64,000 nucleotides of DNA from Bradyrhizobium sp. dw_78 (GCF_018449525.1 NZ_JAAVUS010000007.1:248001-312000); one strand, 5' to 3'. Positions 33,292 to 42,605 are shown, counted from the first letter of the stretch. The notes: generated by a model not told the origin, from the letters alone. Made by a program: numbers and translations.

Positions 33292-34431
33292 TTAATCCTT
33301 GCTCTTTTTAGCTTTCTTCCCGTCCTTGCCGTCTTTCCCCGCCACTTTCCTGTCTTCCTTGTCCTTGCCGTTTTCTCTTCGGCGGTTGGTGAAGCGCGCG
33401 TTGCCCAATCCGGTTCCGATGGTCAGCACGCCCCAATGGGTGATGTCCTGCATGAACGGCACTTCGGACAGGCCCTGGGCCACGCCGTCATTATGCATCG
33501 CCACCGTGGTGTCATGCTCGCCGATTTCCGGGATCGCTTCGATCAGGCTCTGCGGCAGGTTGAACTTGCTGCTCTCCCAATTGCCCGGCAGGTTCTGCGC
33601 GCCTTTCTCGATCGAGCCGTCCTCCTTGATGACGCCCGGGCAGGCGATTCCGATAAAGGGCGCGAGTTTCAAATCGCCGGCTTCGGCTTCCGCGATCTGG
33701 CCTTTCAGCATCTTGACCAGCCGCTTCACCGCGGCCTCGCGCGTCGGCGCGTCGTCGGCATGCCGCCACAGTTCGGACTGCCACACCTGCGCCTTCGACA
33801 AATCGGGCGCTTTCTTCCAGCGCGTCTCGACCACGCCGCAGCGGATATTGGTGCCGCCGATATCGACGGCGAGAATGCTGTCATAAGCCTCGAAAATCCA
33901 GGATGGGGCGAGGTGCAGCGCACCGATCAGCCCGGCTTCGTCGGGGTGGAATCGAATTGGCGTCATATCGACCTTGAACTGCTCGGCCTTGAGAAGCATA
34001 TCGGCCCGCGCGATCGCGAGTTCGCCGAGCCGGCTGTCGCGGAAACCGCCGCCGACCACGATGCGTTCGGTCCCGGCCCATAGCTTTGTCTTCAGAAACC
34101 GCCGCGTGACATAGGCCAGCTCCTGCGCGAAATCCTCGACCGCGCCATGCACGACGGCGGAGGCCTCGGTGTCGTCGCCGACCAGCATGTCGTCGAGCGT
34201 CTTTTTGCTGATCTCTTCCGATGACTCGTCGCCGAACGGGTCTTCGCCGGTTTTTTTCAGCGGCTTGCGCCAGCGGTCGACGATCCTGCGAAACGCGCCC
34301 TTGCTGGCGCGGTCGCCGAGGAAGCCCTCCTCGTCCTTCAGCTCGATATTGAAGCTGTCCACCTCCACGGACGGCAGGCGGGTCGCACCGTGACCGGCGA
34401 TACCCGTGGTCGTGACGATCTCTTCAGCCAT
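33292..34431 (-). CDS. ROK-type sugar kinase with circularly permuted motif order
   Basis: 379 residues from the ATG at 34431 (AAGGGC upstream). Motifs that end a normal ROK kinase come first: IVVGGGFRDSRLGE (124-137) and HPDEAGLIGALHLA (162-175). Motifs that begin one come second: ILAVDIGGTNIRCGVVE (186-202), GIACPGVIKEDG (261-272), AMHNDGVAQG with the likely catalytic Asp315 (311-320), and TIGTGLGNA (337-345). The zinc motif CxCGxxGCxE is absent. A lysine-rich tail (KDGKDGKKAKKSKD) ends the protein. Fold prediction would be needed to confirm, but the motif order is plain. Its sugar substrate is unknown. It is divergent from rplU. Confidence 0.8.
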   Translation of the reverse strand: MAEEIVTTTGIAGHGATRLPSVEVDSFNIELKDEEGFLGDRASKGAFRRIVDRWRKPLKKTGEDPFGDESSEEISKKTLDDMLVGDDTEASAVVHGAVEDFAQELAYVTRRFLKTKLWAGTERIVVGGGFRDSRLGELAIARADMLLKAEQFKVDMTPIRFHPDEAGLIGALHLAPSWIFEAYDSILAVDIGGTNIRCGVVETRWKKAPDLSKAQVWQSELWRHADDAPTREAAVKRLVKMLKGQIAEAEAGDLKLAPFIGIACPGVIKEDGSIEKGAQNLPGNWESSKFNLPQSLIEAIPEIGEHDTTVAMHNDGVAQGLSEVPFMQDITHWGVLTIGTGLGNARFTNRRRENGKDKEDRKVAGKDGKDGKKAKKSKD

Positions 34432-34566
34432 TTGCCCTTGCCCGGTGAAAAACCGGCACAATAACGGGCGGGGAACCCATTGGTTTCATCGGCCTGCAAA
34501 GCCTATGGAATTGACCGAAATGCCCCAAAACTCCTAGATTTAGCCCTGTTTCGGGCCGGCTTTGCC

Positions 34567-34594
34567 TTGACTTGGCGTCGCCACTGGCTATAAA
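34567..34594 (+). promoter_or_regulatory. Sigma-70-type promoter of rplU-rpmA
   Basis: TTGACT (34567-34572) and TATAAA (34589-34594) with a 16-nt spacer, about 150 nt upstream of the rplU start. The remainder of the gap (34432-34750) forms a long leader with no other gene seen. Confidence 0.65.
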
Positions 34595-34750
34595 TCGTTC
34601 AACCCAGCGTGGGATTTTCTCGCGCTGTTTGTTTTTGCGCGGGCTTCAAGGGATCGCTCCCTGCACGCGGAAATCGAACCCATAACGACTGAACAAGAAG
34701 CCGGCCCGGATCCAATCCGAGGCTGGGATCGAACACGAAGGAATTAAACG

Positions 34751-35137
34751 ATGTTCGCAGTCATCAAAACCGGCGGCCGGCAATACCGTGTCGTTGCGGA
34801 CGATGTACTCGAGATAGGCAAGATCGCCGGCGATGTCGGCACGATCGTGCAGCTTGGCGAAGTTCTCCTGGTCGGCGGCGATTCGCCGGTGCTCGGCACC
34901 CCCACGGTAGCCGGCGCTTCGGTGGCGGCTGAAGTCTTGCTGCACAAGCGCGGCCCGAAGGTGATCTCGTTCAAGAAGCGTCGCCGCAAGAATTCGCGCC
35001 GCAAGCGCGGCTATCGCGACGAGATCACGGTGCTTCGCATTACCGAGATCCTGACCAACGACAACAAGCCGACGATCGGCCCGCGGCCGAAGCGGGAAAA
35101 GGCTGCGGCCAAGCCCGAGGCGGAAGCCGCTCCGTAG
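34751..35137 (+). CDS. rplU: 50S ribosomal protein L21
   Basis: 128 residues. MFAVIKTGGRQYRV and KVISFKKRRRKNSRRKRGYRDEITVLRITEI are diagnostic of L21. The C-terminus carries an Ala/Lys/Glu-rich extension (PRPKREKAAAKPEAEAAP) beyond the usual ~100 residues, common in this bacterial group. It is the first gene of the rplU-rpmA pair. Confidence 0.98.
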   Translation: MFAVIKTGGRQYRVVADDVLEIGKIAGDVGTIVQLGEVLLVGGDSPVLGTPTVAGASVAAEVLLHKRGPKVISFKKRRRKNSRRKRGYRDEITVLRITEILTNDNKPTIGPRPKREKAAAKPEAEAAP

Positions 35138-35257
35138 CGGTTACAGGCGAAAGCGATAAAAAGTGAACGCTTCCACCTGAAAATTGAAGCGACACAAACT
35201 GAAATGATTCCGTCAAGGAATTGATCTAAAGATTGCAGCGAAGTTTGGAGACGAGCC

Positions 35258-35530
35258 ATGGCTCATAAAAAAGCAGGCGGTTCATCGCGTAACGGCCGTG
35301 ATTCGAAAGGCAAGCGCCTCGGAATCAAGGCGTATGGTGGCGAACATGTGATCCCCGGCAACATCATTGCGCGCCAGCGCGGCACCACGTGGCATCCCGG
35401 CCTTAATGTCGGCATGGGCACCGACCATACCCTGTTCGCGAAAATCGAAGGTCACGTCGAGTTTCGTGCAAAAGGCAATGGCCGCACTTTCGTGTCGGTA
35501 GTCCCGGTGACGGAAGCTGCGGCCGAATAG
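35258..35530 (+). CDS. rpmA: 50S ribosomal protein L27
   Basis: 90 residues. MAHKKAGGSSRNGRDSKGKRLGIKAYGGEHVIPGNIIARQRGTTWHPG is a standard L27 N-terminus, with the full-length MAHKK start rather than the processed firmicute form. It follows rplU by 120 nt and ends at a strong terminator. Confidence 0.98.
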   Translation: MAHKKAGGSSRNGRDSKGKRLGIKAYGGEHVIPGNIIARQRGTTWHPGLNVGMGTDHTLFAKIEGHVEFRAKGNGRTFVSVVPVTEAAAE

Positions 35531-35588
35531 ACGGCGGACCATATGAGTCCGCCGGGTCCTGTTGAACCGGCGGAGCTCCTGAAGCTCT

Positions 35589-35623
35589 AAAAGGGGAGAC
35601 GGGAAACCAGTCTCCCCTTTTTG
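35589..35623 (+). terminator. Rho-independent terminator after rpmA
   Basis: A perfect 12-bp stem AAAAGGGGAGAC/GTCTCCCCTTTT with a 9-nt loop, ending in TTTTT. It lies 58 nt after the rpmA stop. Confidence 0.92.
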
Positions 35624-35652
35624 TTGCGCGTTTTTGCTTACAGGAGCCCGAA

Positions 35653-36249
35653 ATGTTGCAGGATATCCCCACCCCGACACTGCGCGAGGCGAGAAGCTGC
35701 GTCCTCGAGACCGAACGGCTGACATTGCGCAAGCCGACGCTCGCGGACGTAAAAGCAATTGCGGGTCTCGCCAACGACCGCCGCATTGCAGAGAATACCC
35801 GCCGCCTGCCGCATCCCTATCTGCAGGACCATGCGGTGGAGCTCATCCGCGCAACGGCCGACGGCCAGCGCGACATCGTGTTCCTGATCGAGAACGATCG
35901 CACGCCGATCGGCATCGTCGGCGTCAATTGGCGCGGACCGGACGCGCCGGAGCTCGGCTACTGGCTCGGCGTCGGCCATTGGGGACAGGGCTTCGGCACC
36001 GAGGCCGCACGCGCCATGATCGACTTTACCTTTGAGGAGTTCGATGTCGGGCAACTGATTTCCGGCGCCCGCGTCGCCAATCCGGCCTCGCGCAACATCC
36101 TTGAAAAATGCGGCTTCCAGTGGAGCGGCGTCGAGCTGCATCGCTTCGAGGCGCTGGGATCGTCGGCGCCGGTCGACTGTTTCCGCCTGTCACGCGGCGT
36201 CTGGTCGTCGCTGAAGAACTGGGGACATTCGACCCGGCGCATGCGATAG
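35653..36249 (+). CDS. GNAT family N-acetyltransferase (RimJ/RimL-like)
   Basis: 198 residues. LETERLTLRKPTLADVKAIAGLANDRRIAENTRRLPHPY opens a RimJ/RimL-type GNAT fold; GTEAARAMIDFTFEEF is the acetyl-CoA-binding stretch and VANPASRNILEKCGF is the conserved late motif. GGAG lies 9 nt before the ATG. It lies between rpmA and obgE, as in related genomes. The substrate (protein N-terminus or antibiotic) is unknown. Confidence 0.88.
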   Translation: MLQDIPTPTLREARSCVLETERLTLRKPTLADVKAIAGLANDRRIAENTRRLPHPYLQDHAVELIRATADGQRDIVFLIENDRTPIGIVGVNWRGPDAPELGYWLGVGHWGQGFGTEAARAMIDFTFEEFDVGQLISGARVANPASRNILEKCGFQWSGVELHRFEALGSSAPVDCFRLSRGVWSSLKNWGHSTRRMR

Positions 36250-36303
36250 TTCCGCGCGCTCCGATCTCGTCTCCACCAACACGGGAGCGGCGGTGATGGG
36301 GCT

Positions 36304-37221
36304 TCATACCGGCGGACTGACCACCGTCTCCTTTCGTCCCAGATCCCGCTCGCGCAGGAAGATGTAAAATCCGGCGCCGATGATGATGGCGGCGCCGATG
36401 ATCGTCGACGGCGAAGGTACATCGCCGAACACGGCGTAGCCGAACATCACCGCCCAGACGATCATCGAATATTGATAGGGCACCACGACGCTGGCCGGTG
36501 CCAGCTTCAGCGACCGATTGACGCACAACAGCGCCCCCACCGAAATGCAGCCGGACGCCACGAACAGGGCAAGGCTGACGGCATCGGGCGTGACCCAGCC
36601 GATCGGCGACAACGCCGCGCCGAGCACGAAGGTGCCCATGAATTGCGACGACGCCAGCACGACATCGGGTGTCGCGCGCAGCGAGCGGGTGATCAGCATC
36701 AGTACCGCAAACGACGTGCTGCCGCCGAGCGCGATCAGCGCCGGCCAGCTGATGGTCTGCGACGATGGACGCAATGCGATCAGCACGCCGCAGAAACCGA
36801 TCAGAACGGCGCTCCAGCGCCGCCAGCCGACGCGCTCGCGCAGCAGGATCGCCGACAGCGCGGTGACGAAAATCGGACACGCCAGATAGTAAGTGATGAC
36901 GTCGGCAAGCGGCAGATAGACGGTGGCCAGGAAAAACCCCGCGACTTCCAGCGTCGAGAGCACGGCCCGGAACAATTGCAGCCACGGCCGCTCCAGGCGG
37001 GTGAAGGCGCTGCGATTGCGCCACACCATCGGCGAGAGCACGAACAGCGCCGCGCAAGCGCGCAGCCACAGCAATTCTCCGACCGGATAGGTCTCGACCA
37101 GGAATTTTCCTACCGCGTCGCCAAAGGAGAACATGAAGATCGACAGCAGCATCAGGCCGATGCCGGCGAACCGCGCGGCGCGCTCGTCCGTGTAGGTCGA
37201 TATTCGGGCGAACAGGGTCAT
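36304..37221 (-). CDS. DMT family (EamA) transporter
   Basis: 305 residues with ten membrane helices in two EamA repeats. Landmarks: IGLMLLSIFMFSFGDAVGKFL, FFLATVYLPLADVITYYLACPIFVTALSAILLRERVGWRRW (first repeat end) and LAPASVVVPYQYSMIVWAVMFGYAVFGDVPSPSTIIGAAIIIGAGFYIFLRE (second). The ATG at 37221 is chosen at the usual distance from the first helix. Members export amino acids or metabolites; the substrate here is unknown. It lies opposite its neighbours in a core cluster. Confidence 0.88.
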   Translation of the reverse strand: MTLFARISTYTDERAARFAGIGLMLLSIFMFSFGDAVGKFLVETYPVGELLWLRACAALFVLSPMVWRNRSAFTRLERPWLQLFRAVLSTLEVAGFFLATVYLPLADVITYYLACPIFVTALSAILLRERVGWRRWSAVLIGFCGVLIALRPSSQTISWPALIALGGSTSFAVLMLITRSLRATPDVVLASSQFMGTFVLGAALSPIGWVTPDAVSLALFVASGCISVGALLCVNRSLKLAPASVVVPYQYSMIVWAVMFGYAVFGDVPSPSTIIGAAIIIGAGFYIFLRERDLGRKETVVSPPV

Positions 37222-37390
37222 GAATGCGGCTGCATAACAGCGTCCTTGCGAGGAGCGCAAGCGACGAAGCCCTCAATGAGGCTACGCAGCCGTGCGAGCC
37301 GTCGCGCAGCCGGAACGACCGACCGAGATTGCCGCGGCGACTGCGCCACGATACCGATACGCGCCCCCGCAACATCACAGGAACCCCGCC

Positions 37391-37876
37391 ATGACCGACT
37401 TCGATCCCGCCCTGCACCGCATGGTGCCGCAACAACGCTGGTTCGAGGATTTTGCGGTCGGCGAACGTTTCGTGATCCCCAGCCGCACCATGACCTCGGC
37501 CGTATTCACGGCGTTTCAGGCCGCGAGCGGTGACACCCATCCGGTGCATTACGACGTCGAATATTGCCGGGCGCGCGGGATGCCGGACCTGCTTGCCCAC
37601 GGTTTCCAGACGCTGATCCACACCGCGCCGGGCGCCGGCCTGTTTCCCTATATGGTGGAGGAATCGCTGGTCGGCTTTCTCGAACAATCGAGCCGGTTCT
37701 TGAAGCCGGTCTATGCCGACGACACCATCTATCCGGCGCTCGAAGTGATGGAACTGGTGCCTGGCCGCACCACCGGCGCGGTGACGCTGCGCAGCACCGT
37801 ATTCAACCAGCGGCGCGAACTGGTGCTGGAAGGCATGCAAAAATTCCTGATCCGCCGCCGGCCGGCGCAGTCGTGA
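37391..37876 (+). CDS. MaoC family dehydratase
   Basis: 161 residues from the ATG at 37391. A hot-dog fold hydratase: FEDFAVGERFVIPSRTMTSAVFTAFQAASGDTHPVHYDVEYCRARGMPDLLAHGFQT contains the MaoC Asp/His catalytic pair region (SGDTHPVH). It likely hydrates or dehydrates an acyl-CoA thioester. It lies about 100 nt before obgE on the same strand; the link to its neighbours is not obvious. Confidence 0.88.
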   Translation: MTDFDPALHRMVPQQRWFEDFAVGERFVIPSRTMTSAVFTAFQAASGDTHPVHYDVEYCRARGMPDLLAHGFQTLIHTAPGAGLFPYMVEESLVGFLEQSSRFLKPVYADDTIYPALEVMELVPGRTTGAVTLRSTVFNQRRELVLEGMQKFLIRRRPAQS

Positions 37877-37979
37877 TCGATGCGGGCGACCTGCTGAAAA
37901 ATCGCAAAAGTTAAGGCTTTTCGTCGATATCGGCGGCTAAGGGTTGCCGCATCGGTGCCCCTGCCTTACCTATGACTTC

Positions 37980-39044
37980 ATGAAATTCCTCGATGAAGCC
38001 AAGGTCTATATCCGCTCCGGCGACGGCGGCAACGGCTGCGTGGCGTTCCGCCGCGAGAAGTACATCGAGTTCGGCGGCCCCTCCGGCGGCAATGGCGGCC
38101 GCGGGGGCGATGTCGTCATCGAAGCGGTCGATGGATTGAACACGCTGATCGACTATCGCTACCAGCAGCACTTCAAGGCGCAGAAGGGCACCAACGGCAT
38201 GGGCAAGGACCGCCATGGCGCCAACGGCAAGCCGATCGTGCTCAAGGTGCCGGTCGGAACCCAGGTGTTCGACGAGGATCGCGAAACGCTGCTTCATGAT
38301 TTCACCAGGCTCGGCGAAAAATTCACCCTCGCCGAAGGCGGCAATGGCGGCTTCGGCAATGCGCATTTCAAAACGTCGACCAACCGGGCGCCCCGCAACG
38401 CCAATCCCGGTCAGCTGGGCGAGGAACGCTGGATCTGGCTGCGGCTGAAGCTGATCGCCGATGCCGGACTGGTCGGCTTGCCGAATGCCGGAAAATCGAC
38501 ATTCCTGGCCGCCGTCAGCGCGGCAAAGCCCAAGATCGCCGATTACCCGTTCACGACGCTGCATCCACAGCTCGGCGTGGTCGATGTCGACGGCCGTGAA
38601 TTCGTGCTGGCGGATATTCCCGGCCTGATCGAAGGCGCCCATGAAGGCGCGGGCCTCGGCGATCGTTTCCTCGGCCATGTCGAACGCTGCCGCGTGCTGC
38701 TGCATCTGGTGGACGCGACCTGCGAACACGCCGGCAAGGCCTACAAGACGGTGCGAACCGAACTTGAGGCTTATGAAGGACAACTCGCCGAGAAGATCGA
38801 GATCGTTGCGCTGAACAAGATCGATGCCGTGACGCCGGAAGAGCTGAAGAAGCAGAAAGACCGGCTGAAGCGGGCGGCAAAAAAGACGCCGCGATTGATC
38901 TCGGGCGCGACTGGCGAGGGCGTGAAAGACGCATTACGGGCGCTGGTGGAAGTGATTGGCGAAGCTCCGGTGTCCGGCAAGGCTAAGGGCACGGCAGAAG
39001 CCGAGCCGTGGAGCAAGCCTCCGGTGCCGCTGCCGCCGCTATAG
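37980..39044 (+). CDS. obgE: GTPase ObgE (CgtA), ribosome assembly
   Basis: 354 residues from the ATG at 37980 (MKFLDEAKVYIRSGDGGNGCVAFRREKYIEFGGPSGGNGGRGG is the glycine-rich Obg fold). The G domain has GLPNAGKSTF (G1), DIPGLIEGA (G3) and NKID (G4). It binds the 50S subunit and takes part in late ribosome assembly and stress control. Its stop codon TAG falls inside a dispersed-repeat copy. The position after rplU-rpmA is conserved in many bacteria. Confidence 0.97.
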   Translation: MKFLDEAKVYIRSGDGGNGCVAFRREKYIEFGGPSGGNGGRGGDVVIEAVDGLNTLIDYRYQQHFKAQKGTNGMGKDRHGANGKPIVLKVPVGTQVFDEDRETLLHDFTRLGEKFTLAEGGNGGFGNAHFKTSTNRAPRNANPGQLGEERWIWLRLKLIADAGLVGLPNAGKSTFLAAVSAAKPKIADYPFTTLHPQLGVVDVDGREFVLADIPGLIEGAHEGAGLGDRFLGHVERCRVLLHLVDATCEHAGKAYKTVRTELEAYEGQLAEKIEIVALNKIDAVTPEELKKQKDRLKRAAKKTPRLISGATGEGVKDALRALVEVIGEAPVSGKAKGTAEAEPWSKPPVPLPPL

Positions 39045-39134
39045 CGTTTTCGAGCAAAGTGGATTCCGGTTCGCGCAAAAAAACGCGTCAAAAAAACATA
39101 GAGATTCGGTTCTGATTCCATCAGAGCCGATAAG
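39040..39134 (+). repeat. Dispersed repeat, copy 4 (fullest copy)
   Basis: Begins CTATAGCGTTTTCGAGCAAA, continues CCGGTTCGCGCAAAAAAACG and ends with TTCGGTTCTGATTCC and ATCAGAGCCGATAAG. It supplies the obgE stop codon. Confidence 0.8.
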
Positions 39135-39229
39135 CCTAGGCTGGCTGACTTACACCACTGACTTGCGCCGCAGGCATCCATGCTGCAAAAACCTTGAGCT
39201 TTCTTCGAAGCTTTACCGAAATTTCCGCC

Positions 39230-40372
39230 ATGTCCCGCCCAAGCCTGAAAAATTTTCGCCGTATCGTCGTCAAGGTCGGCTCGTCGCTGCTGATCGATTC
39301 CGGCGCGGGCGAGGTCAAGGCGGCATGGCTTGCCGCGCTTGCCGCCGATCTGGCCAAACTGCACAATGAGGGGCGCGAACTCCTGATCGTGTCGTCCGGC
39401 TCGATCGCGCTCGGGCGCAGCCGGTTGAAATTGCCGCGCGGCCCGTTGAAGCTCGAGGAAAGCCAGGCCGCCGCGGCGGTGGGGCAGATCGCACTGGCGC
39501 GGATCTGGTCGGAGGTGCTCGGCCACCACGGCATCGGCGCCGGGCAGATTCTGGTGACCTTTCAGGACACCGAGGAACGCCGCCGTTATCTCAACGCGCG
39601 TTCGACCATCGCCAAGCTGCTGGAATGGCGCGCGATCCCGGTGATCAACGAGAACGACACGGTCGCCACCAACGAGATCCGCTACGGCGATAATGACCGC
39701 CTCGCCGCCCGCGTCGCCACCATGGCGAGCGCCGACCTTCTGATCCTGCTGTCCGACATCGACGGCCTCTATGATGCGCCGCCGGCCGGCAATCCCGACG
39801 CAAAACTGATTCCGGTCGTGGACTCAGTTACCTCCGATATCGAGGCCATGGCGGGCGCTGCGGAATCGGAACTATCGCGGGGCGGCATGTACACCAAGAT
39901 CGAGGCCGCCAAGATCGCGACCACGGCCGGCACGCATATGCTGATCGCCTCCGGCAAGATCGAGCATCCGCTGCAGGCGATCGCCGACGGCGGCCGCTGC
40001 ACCTGGTTCCTGACCCCCGCCAATCCCGTGACCGCGCGCAAGCGCTGGATCGCGGGCTCGCTGGAGCCCAAGGGCACGCTCACCATCGATGCCGGCGCGG
40101 TGAACGCGCTGCGCGCCGGCAAAAGCCTGCTGCCGGCCGGCGTGATCCGGGTCGACGGGCAATTCGCCCGCGGCGACGCCGTGGTGGTGCGGGGCCCGGA
40201 CAGCCATGAAATCGGCCGCGGCCTCGTCGCCTACGACGCCGAGGACGCCGACAGGATCAAGGGCCGCTCGTCGCCGGACGTAATGACGATCCTGGGCATC
40301 AGCGGACGGGCCGAAATGATCCACCGCGACGACCTCGTGGTGGGCCCGAGCGGCGCCTATTCCGCGAGCTGA
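39230..40372 (+). CDS. proB: Glutamate 5-kinase
   Basis: 380 residues from the ATG at 39230. The amino-acid-kinase domain (RRIVVKVGSSLLIDSGAGEVKAAW, LIVSSGSIALGR, VINENDTVATNEIRYGDNDRLAARVA, SDIDGLYD, GGMYTKIEAA) is followed by a C-terminal PUA domain (SLLPAGVIRVDGQFARGDAVVVRG). It phosphorylates glutamate in the first step of proline synthesis and is usually feedback-inhibited by proline. proA follows after a 250-nt gap that contains a reversed dispersed repeat. Confidence 0.97.
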   Translation: MSRPSLKNFRRIVVKVGSSLLIDSGAGEVKAAWLAALAADLAKLHNEGRELLIVSSGSIALGRSRLKLPRGPLKLEESQAAAAVGQIALARIWSEVLGHHGIGAGQILVTFQDTEERRRYLNARSTIAKLLEWRAIPVINENDTVATNEIRYGDNDRLAARVATMASADLLILLSDIDGLYDAPPAGNPDAKLIPVVDSVTSDIEAMAGAAESELSRGGMYTKIEAAKIATTAGTHMLIASGKIEHPLQAIADGGRCTWFLTPANPVTARKRWIAGSLEPKGTLTIDAGAVNALRAGKSLLPAGVIRVDGQFARGDAVVVRGPDSHEIGRGLVAYDAEDADRIKGRSSPDVMTILGISGRAEMIHRDDLVVGPSGAYSAS

Positions 40373-40468
40373 AATAGGCCATTGGCCGACCCGGGATCGG
40401 ACCGGGAAGCCCTGCCCGCCCCCTCGACCATGCCGGCTCCGCGCCTCGCGCGGCGGCCATTTCCGTGC

Positions 40469-40573
40469 TAGAGCTTGACGGTTCTGATGGTATCGGAGCC
40501 GATGGGCTCTATCCTTCAGAAGATGCGTTTTCGTCATGCGAACCGGCATCCGCTTCGCCCGGAAACGTCATGG
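40469..40573 (-). repeat. Dispersed repeat, copy 5 (reverse orientation)
   Basis: Contains GACGGTTCTGATGGTATC and GGAGCCGATGGGCTCTATCC at its left and ATGCGTTTTCGTCATGCG with AACCGGCATCCGCTTCGCCC at its right, the reverse complement of the family's blocks. It lies in the proB-proA gap. Confidence 0.7.
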
Positions 40574-40621
40574 GGCTTGGCCTTAATTGAAGCTTGGCCG
40601 TGAATTGAAGATGAGACCGAC

Positions 40622-41914
40622 ATGAGCGCGCCGCTAAAGGCCATTGATGGCAACGCCGATCTGCCGGCCCTGATGGCTGACCTCGCCGCACAGGCACGCG
40701 CTGCCGCGCGGGTGCTCTCGCTCGCCTCGCCCGAACAGAAAAACCGCGCCCTCGATGCGATGGAGCGCGCGATCCGCGCCCAGGCTCCTGCTATTCTCGC
40801 GGCCAACGCCGAGGACGTCGCGGAAGCCCGCTCCGGCGGTGCGACATCCGCTTTCGTCGATCGCCTGACGCTGACGCCGGCGCGCATCGATGCGATGGCC
40901 GACGGGATTGCGACGGTGCGCGAGATCTCCGACCCGGTCGGCGTGGTGACCGAAAGCTGGCAGCGCCCGAACGGCATGACGATCGAGCGCGTACGCGTGC
41001 CGCTCGGCGTCATCGCGGTGATCTTCGAGAGCCGTCCCAATGTCGCGGCCGATGCCGGCGTGCTGTGCTTGAAGTCCGGCAATGCGGTGATCCTGCGCGG
41101 CGGTTCCGACAGCTTCCGCTCCTGCCGCGCGATCCACGCCTGCCTGGTGCAGGGATTGCGCGAGGCCGGCCTGCCGGAAGCCTCGATCACGCTGGTGCCG
41201 ACCCGCGACCGCGCCGCGGTCGGCCTGCTGCTGACCGGGTTGAACGGCGGCATTGACGTCATCGTGCCACGCGGCGGCAAAAGCCTGGTCGCGCGGGTCG
41301 AGGCGGAGGCGCGGGTGCCGGTATTCGCGCATCTGGAAGGCGTCAACCACGTCTATGTCGATCGTGCCGCCAATCTCGAAATGGCGAAGTCGATCGTGCT
41401 GAACGCCAAGATGCGCCGGCCCGGCGTCTGCGGCGCCGCCGAAACCCTGCTGGTCGATCGCGCCGGCGCCGCGACAAGCCTCAAGCCGCTGGTCGGGATG
41501 CTGATCGAGGCTGGCTGCGAAGTACGCGGCGACGCCGCCGTGCAGCGCGCCGACGACAGGGTGAAGCCGGCTTCCGAGACGGATTGGGATACCGAATACG
41601 AAGACGCGATTATCGCGGCGAAGGTCGTCGATGGCGTCGACGAGGCGATCGCGCATATCCACAATCACGGTTCGCACCACACCGATGCGATCGTGACCGA
41701 AGATGCAAAAACCGCGCAGAAATTTCTCAACGAGGTCGATTCGGCGATCGTGCTGCATAACGCATCGACGCAATTCGCCGATGGCGGCGAATTCGGTTTC
41801 GGCGCGGAAATCGGCATCGCCACCGGAAAATTCCACGCCCGCGGACCGGTCGGCGCCGAACAACTGACCAGCTTCAAATATCGCGTGCATGGCACCGGAC
41901 AGACGCGGCCGTGA
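40622..41914 (+). CDS. proA: Gamma-glutamyl phosphate reductase
   Basis: 430 residues. Landmarks of the aldehyde-dehydrogenase-like fold: VPLGVIAVIFESRPNVAADAGVLCLKSGNAVILRGGSD, IVPRGGKSLV, EGVNHVYVD and KMRRPGVCGAAETLLVD, which holds the catalytic cysteine. It reduces gamma-glutamyl phosphate with NADPH, the second proline step, and partners ProB. Confidence 0.97.
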   Translation: MSAPLKAIDGNADLPALMADLAAQARAAARVLSLASPEQKNRALDAMERAIRAQAPAILAANAEDVAEARSGGATSAFVDRLTLTPARIDAMADGIATVREISDPVGVVTESWQRPNGMTIERVRVPLGVIAVIFESRPNVAADAGVLCLKSGNAVILRGGSDSFRSCRAIHACLVQGLREAGLPEASITLVPTRDRAAVGLLLTGLNGGIDVIVPRGGKSLVARVEAEARVPVFAHLEGVNHVYVDRAANLEMAKSIVLNAKMRRPGVCGAAETLLVDRAGAATSLKPLVGMLIEAGCEVRGDAAVQRADDRVKPASETDWDTEYEDAIIAAKVVDGVDEAIAHIHNHGSHHTDAIVTEDAKTAQKFLNEVDSAIVLHNASTQFADGGEFGFGAEIGIATGKFHARGPVGAEQLTSFKYRVHGTGQTRP

Positions 41915-42029
41915 ACACACCAAAAAACGCGTCAGAAAAGACAACCTTGCGGACGCCGTGGATCCCTTGAACGAAGCGCCTCTAGCGCCGCGGCCCGTTG
42001 CGCCGGCGATTCCGTTCTATACTGGCGGC

Positions 42030-42605
42030 ATGCGGATCGGCCTGCTCGGCGGCTCGTTCAATCCGCCGCACCGCGCGCACCGCGACATCAGCCTATTTGC
42101 GATCAAGCGGTTGAATCTCGACCGGGTGTGGTGGCTGGTAACGCCCGGCAATCCGCTCAAGGACCGCCGCGCCCTGCACGACCTCCGGGAACGCGCCGAG
42201 GCGGCGCGACAAATGGCCCATGATCCGCGCATCGACGTCAGTTGTCTCGAAGCTGTCATTGGAACCCGCTACACTGTCGATACGATTACATATCTACGCC
42301 GCCGCACCGCCGGCTTGCGCTTGGTCTGGATCATGGGCGCTGACAATCTCGCGCAGTTCCATCGCTGGCAAAACTGGCAGCGCATTGCGTCTACCGTCCC
42401 GATCGCCGTCATCGACCGCCCGCCGCAAAGCTTTCGCGCGTTATCGGCGCCTGCAGCGCAAGCACTGGCCCATTATCGCATCCCGGAAACCCAGGCCGGC
42501 AGGCTCGCGGACAAGCTCCCGCCGGCCTGGGTTTTCCTGACCGGCATGAAACTGAACCTGTCGTCGACGGGCCTGCGGAACCCGGACGGCAGCTGGAAGA
42601 CGTGA
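42030..42605 (+). CDS. nadD: Nicotinate-nucleotide adenylyltransferase
   Basis: 191 residues from the ATG at 42030. MRIGLLGGSFNPPHRAHRDIS is the nucleotidylyltransferase GxFxPxHxGH-type motif, and SSTGLR is the ISSTxIR-type end motif. It makes deamido-NAD in NAD synthesis. The frame is open upstream (to about 41889) with VAPAIPFYTGG preceding, so an N-terminal extension starting at a GTG near 41958 is possible. proA ends 115 nt upstream; rsfS follows. Confidence 0.93.
   Translation: MRIGLLGGSFNPPHRAHRDISLFAIKRLNLDRVWWLVTPGNPLKDRRALHDLRERAEAARQMAHDPRIDVSCLEAVIGTRYTVDTITYLRRRTAGLRLVWIMGADNLAQFHRWQNWQRIASTVPIAVIDRPPQSFRALSAPAAQALAHYRIPETQAGRLADKLPPAWVFLTGMKLNLSSTGLRNPDGSWKT

Noticed and set aside
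37230..37330. Small coding gene between the DMT transporter and MaoC genes
   Set aside because: The stretch reads like a dispersed Bradyrhizobium-type repeat (GCGAGGAGCGCAAGCGACGA) and lacks a start with a ribosome-binding site; no second copy is in the window to prove the repeat.
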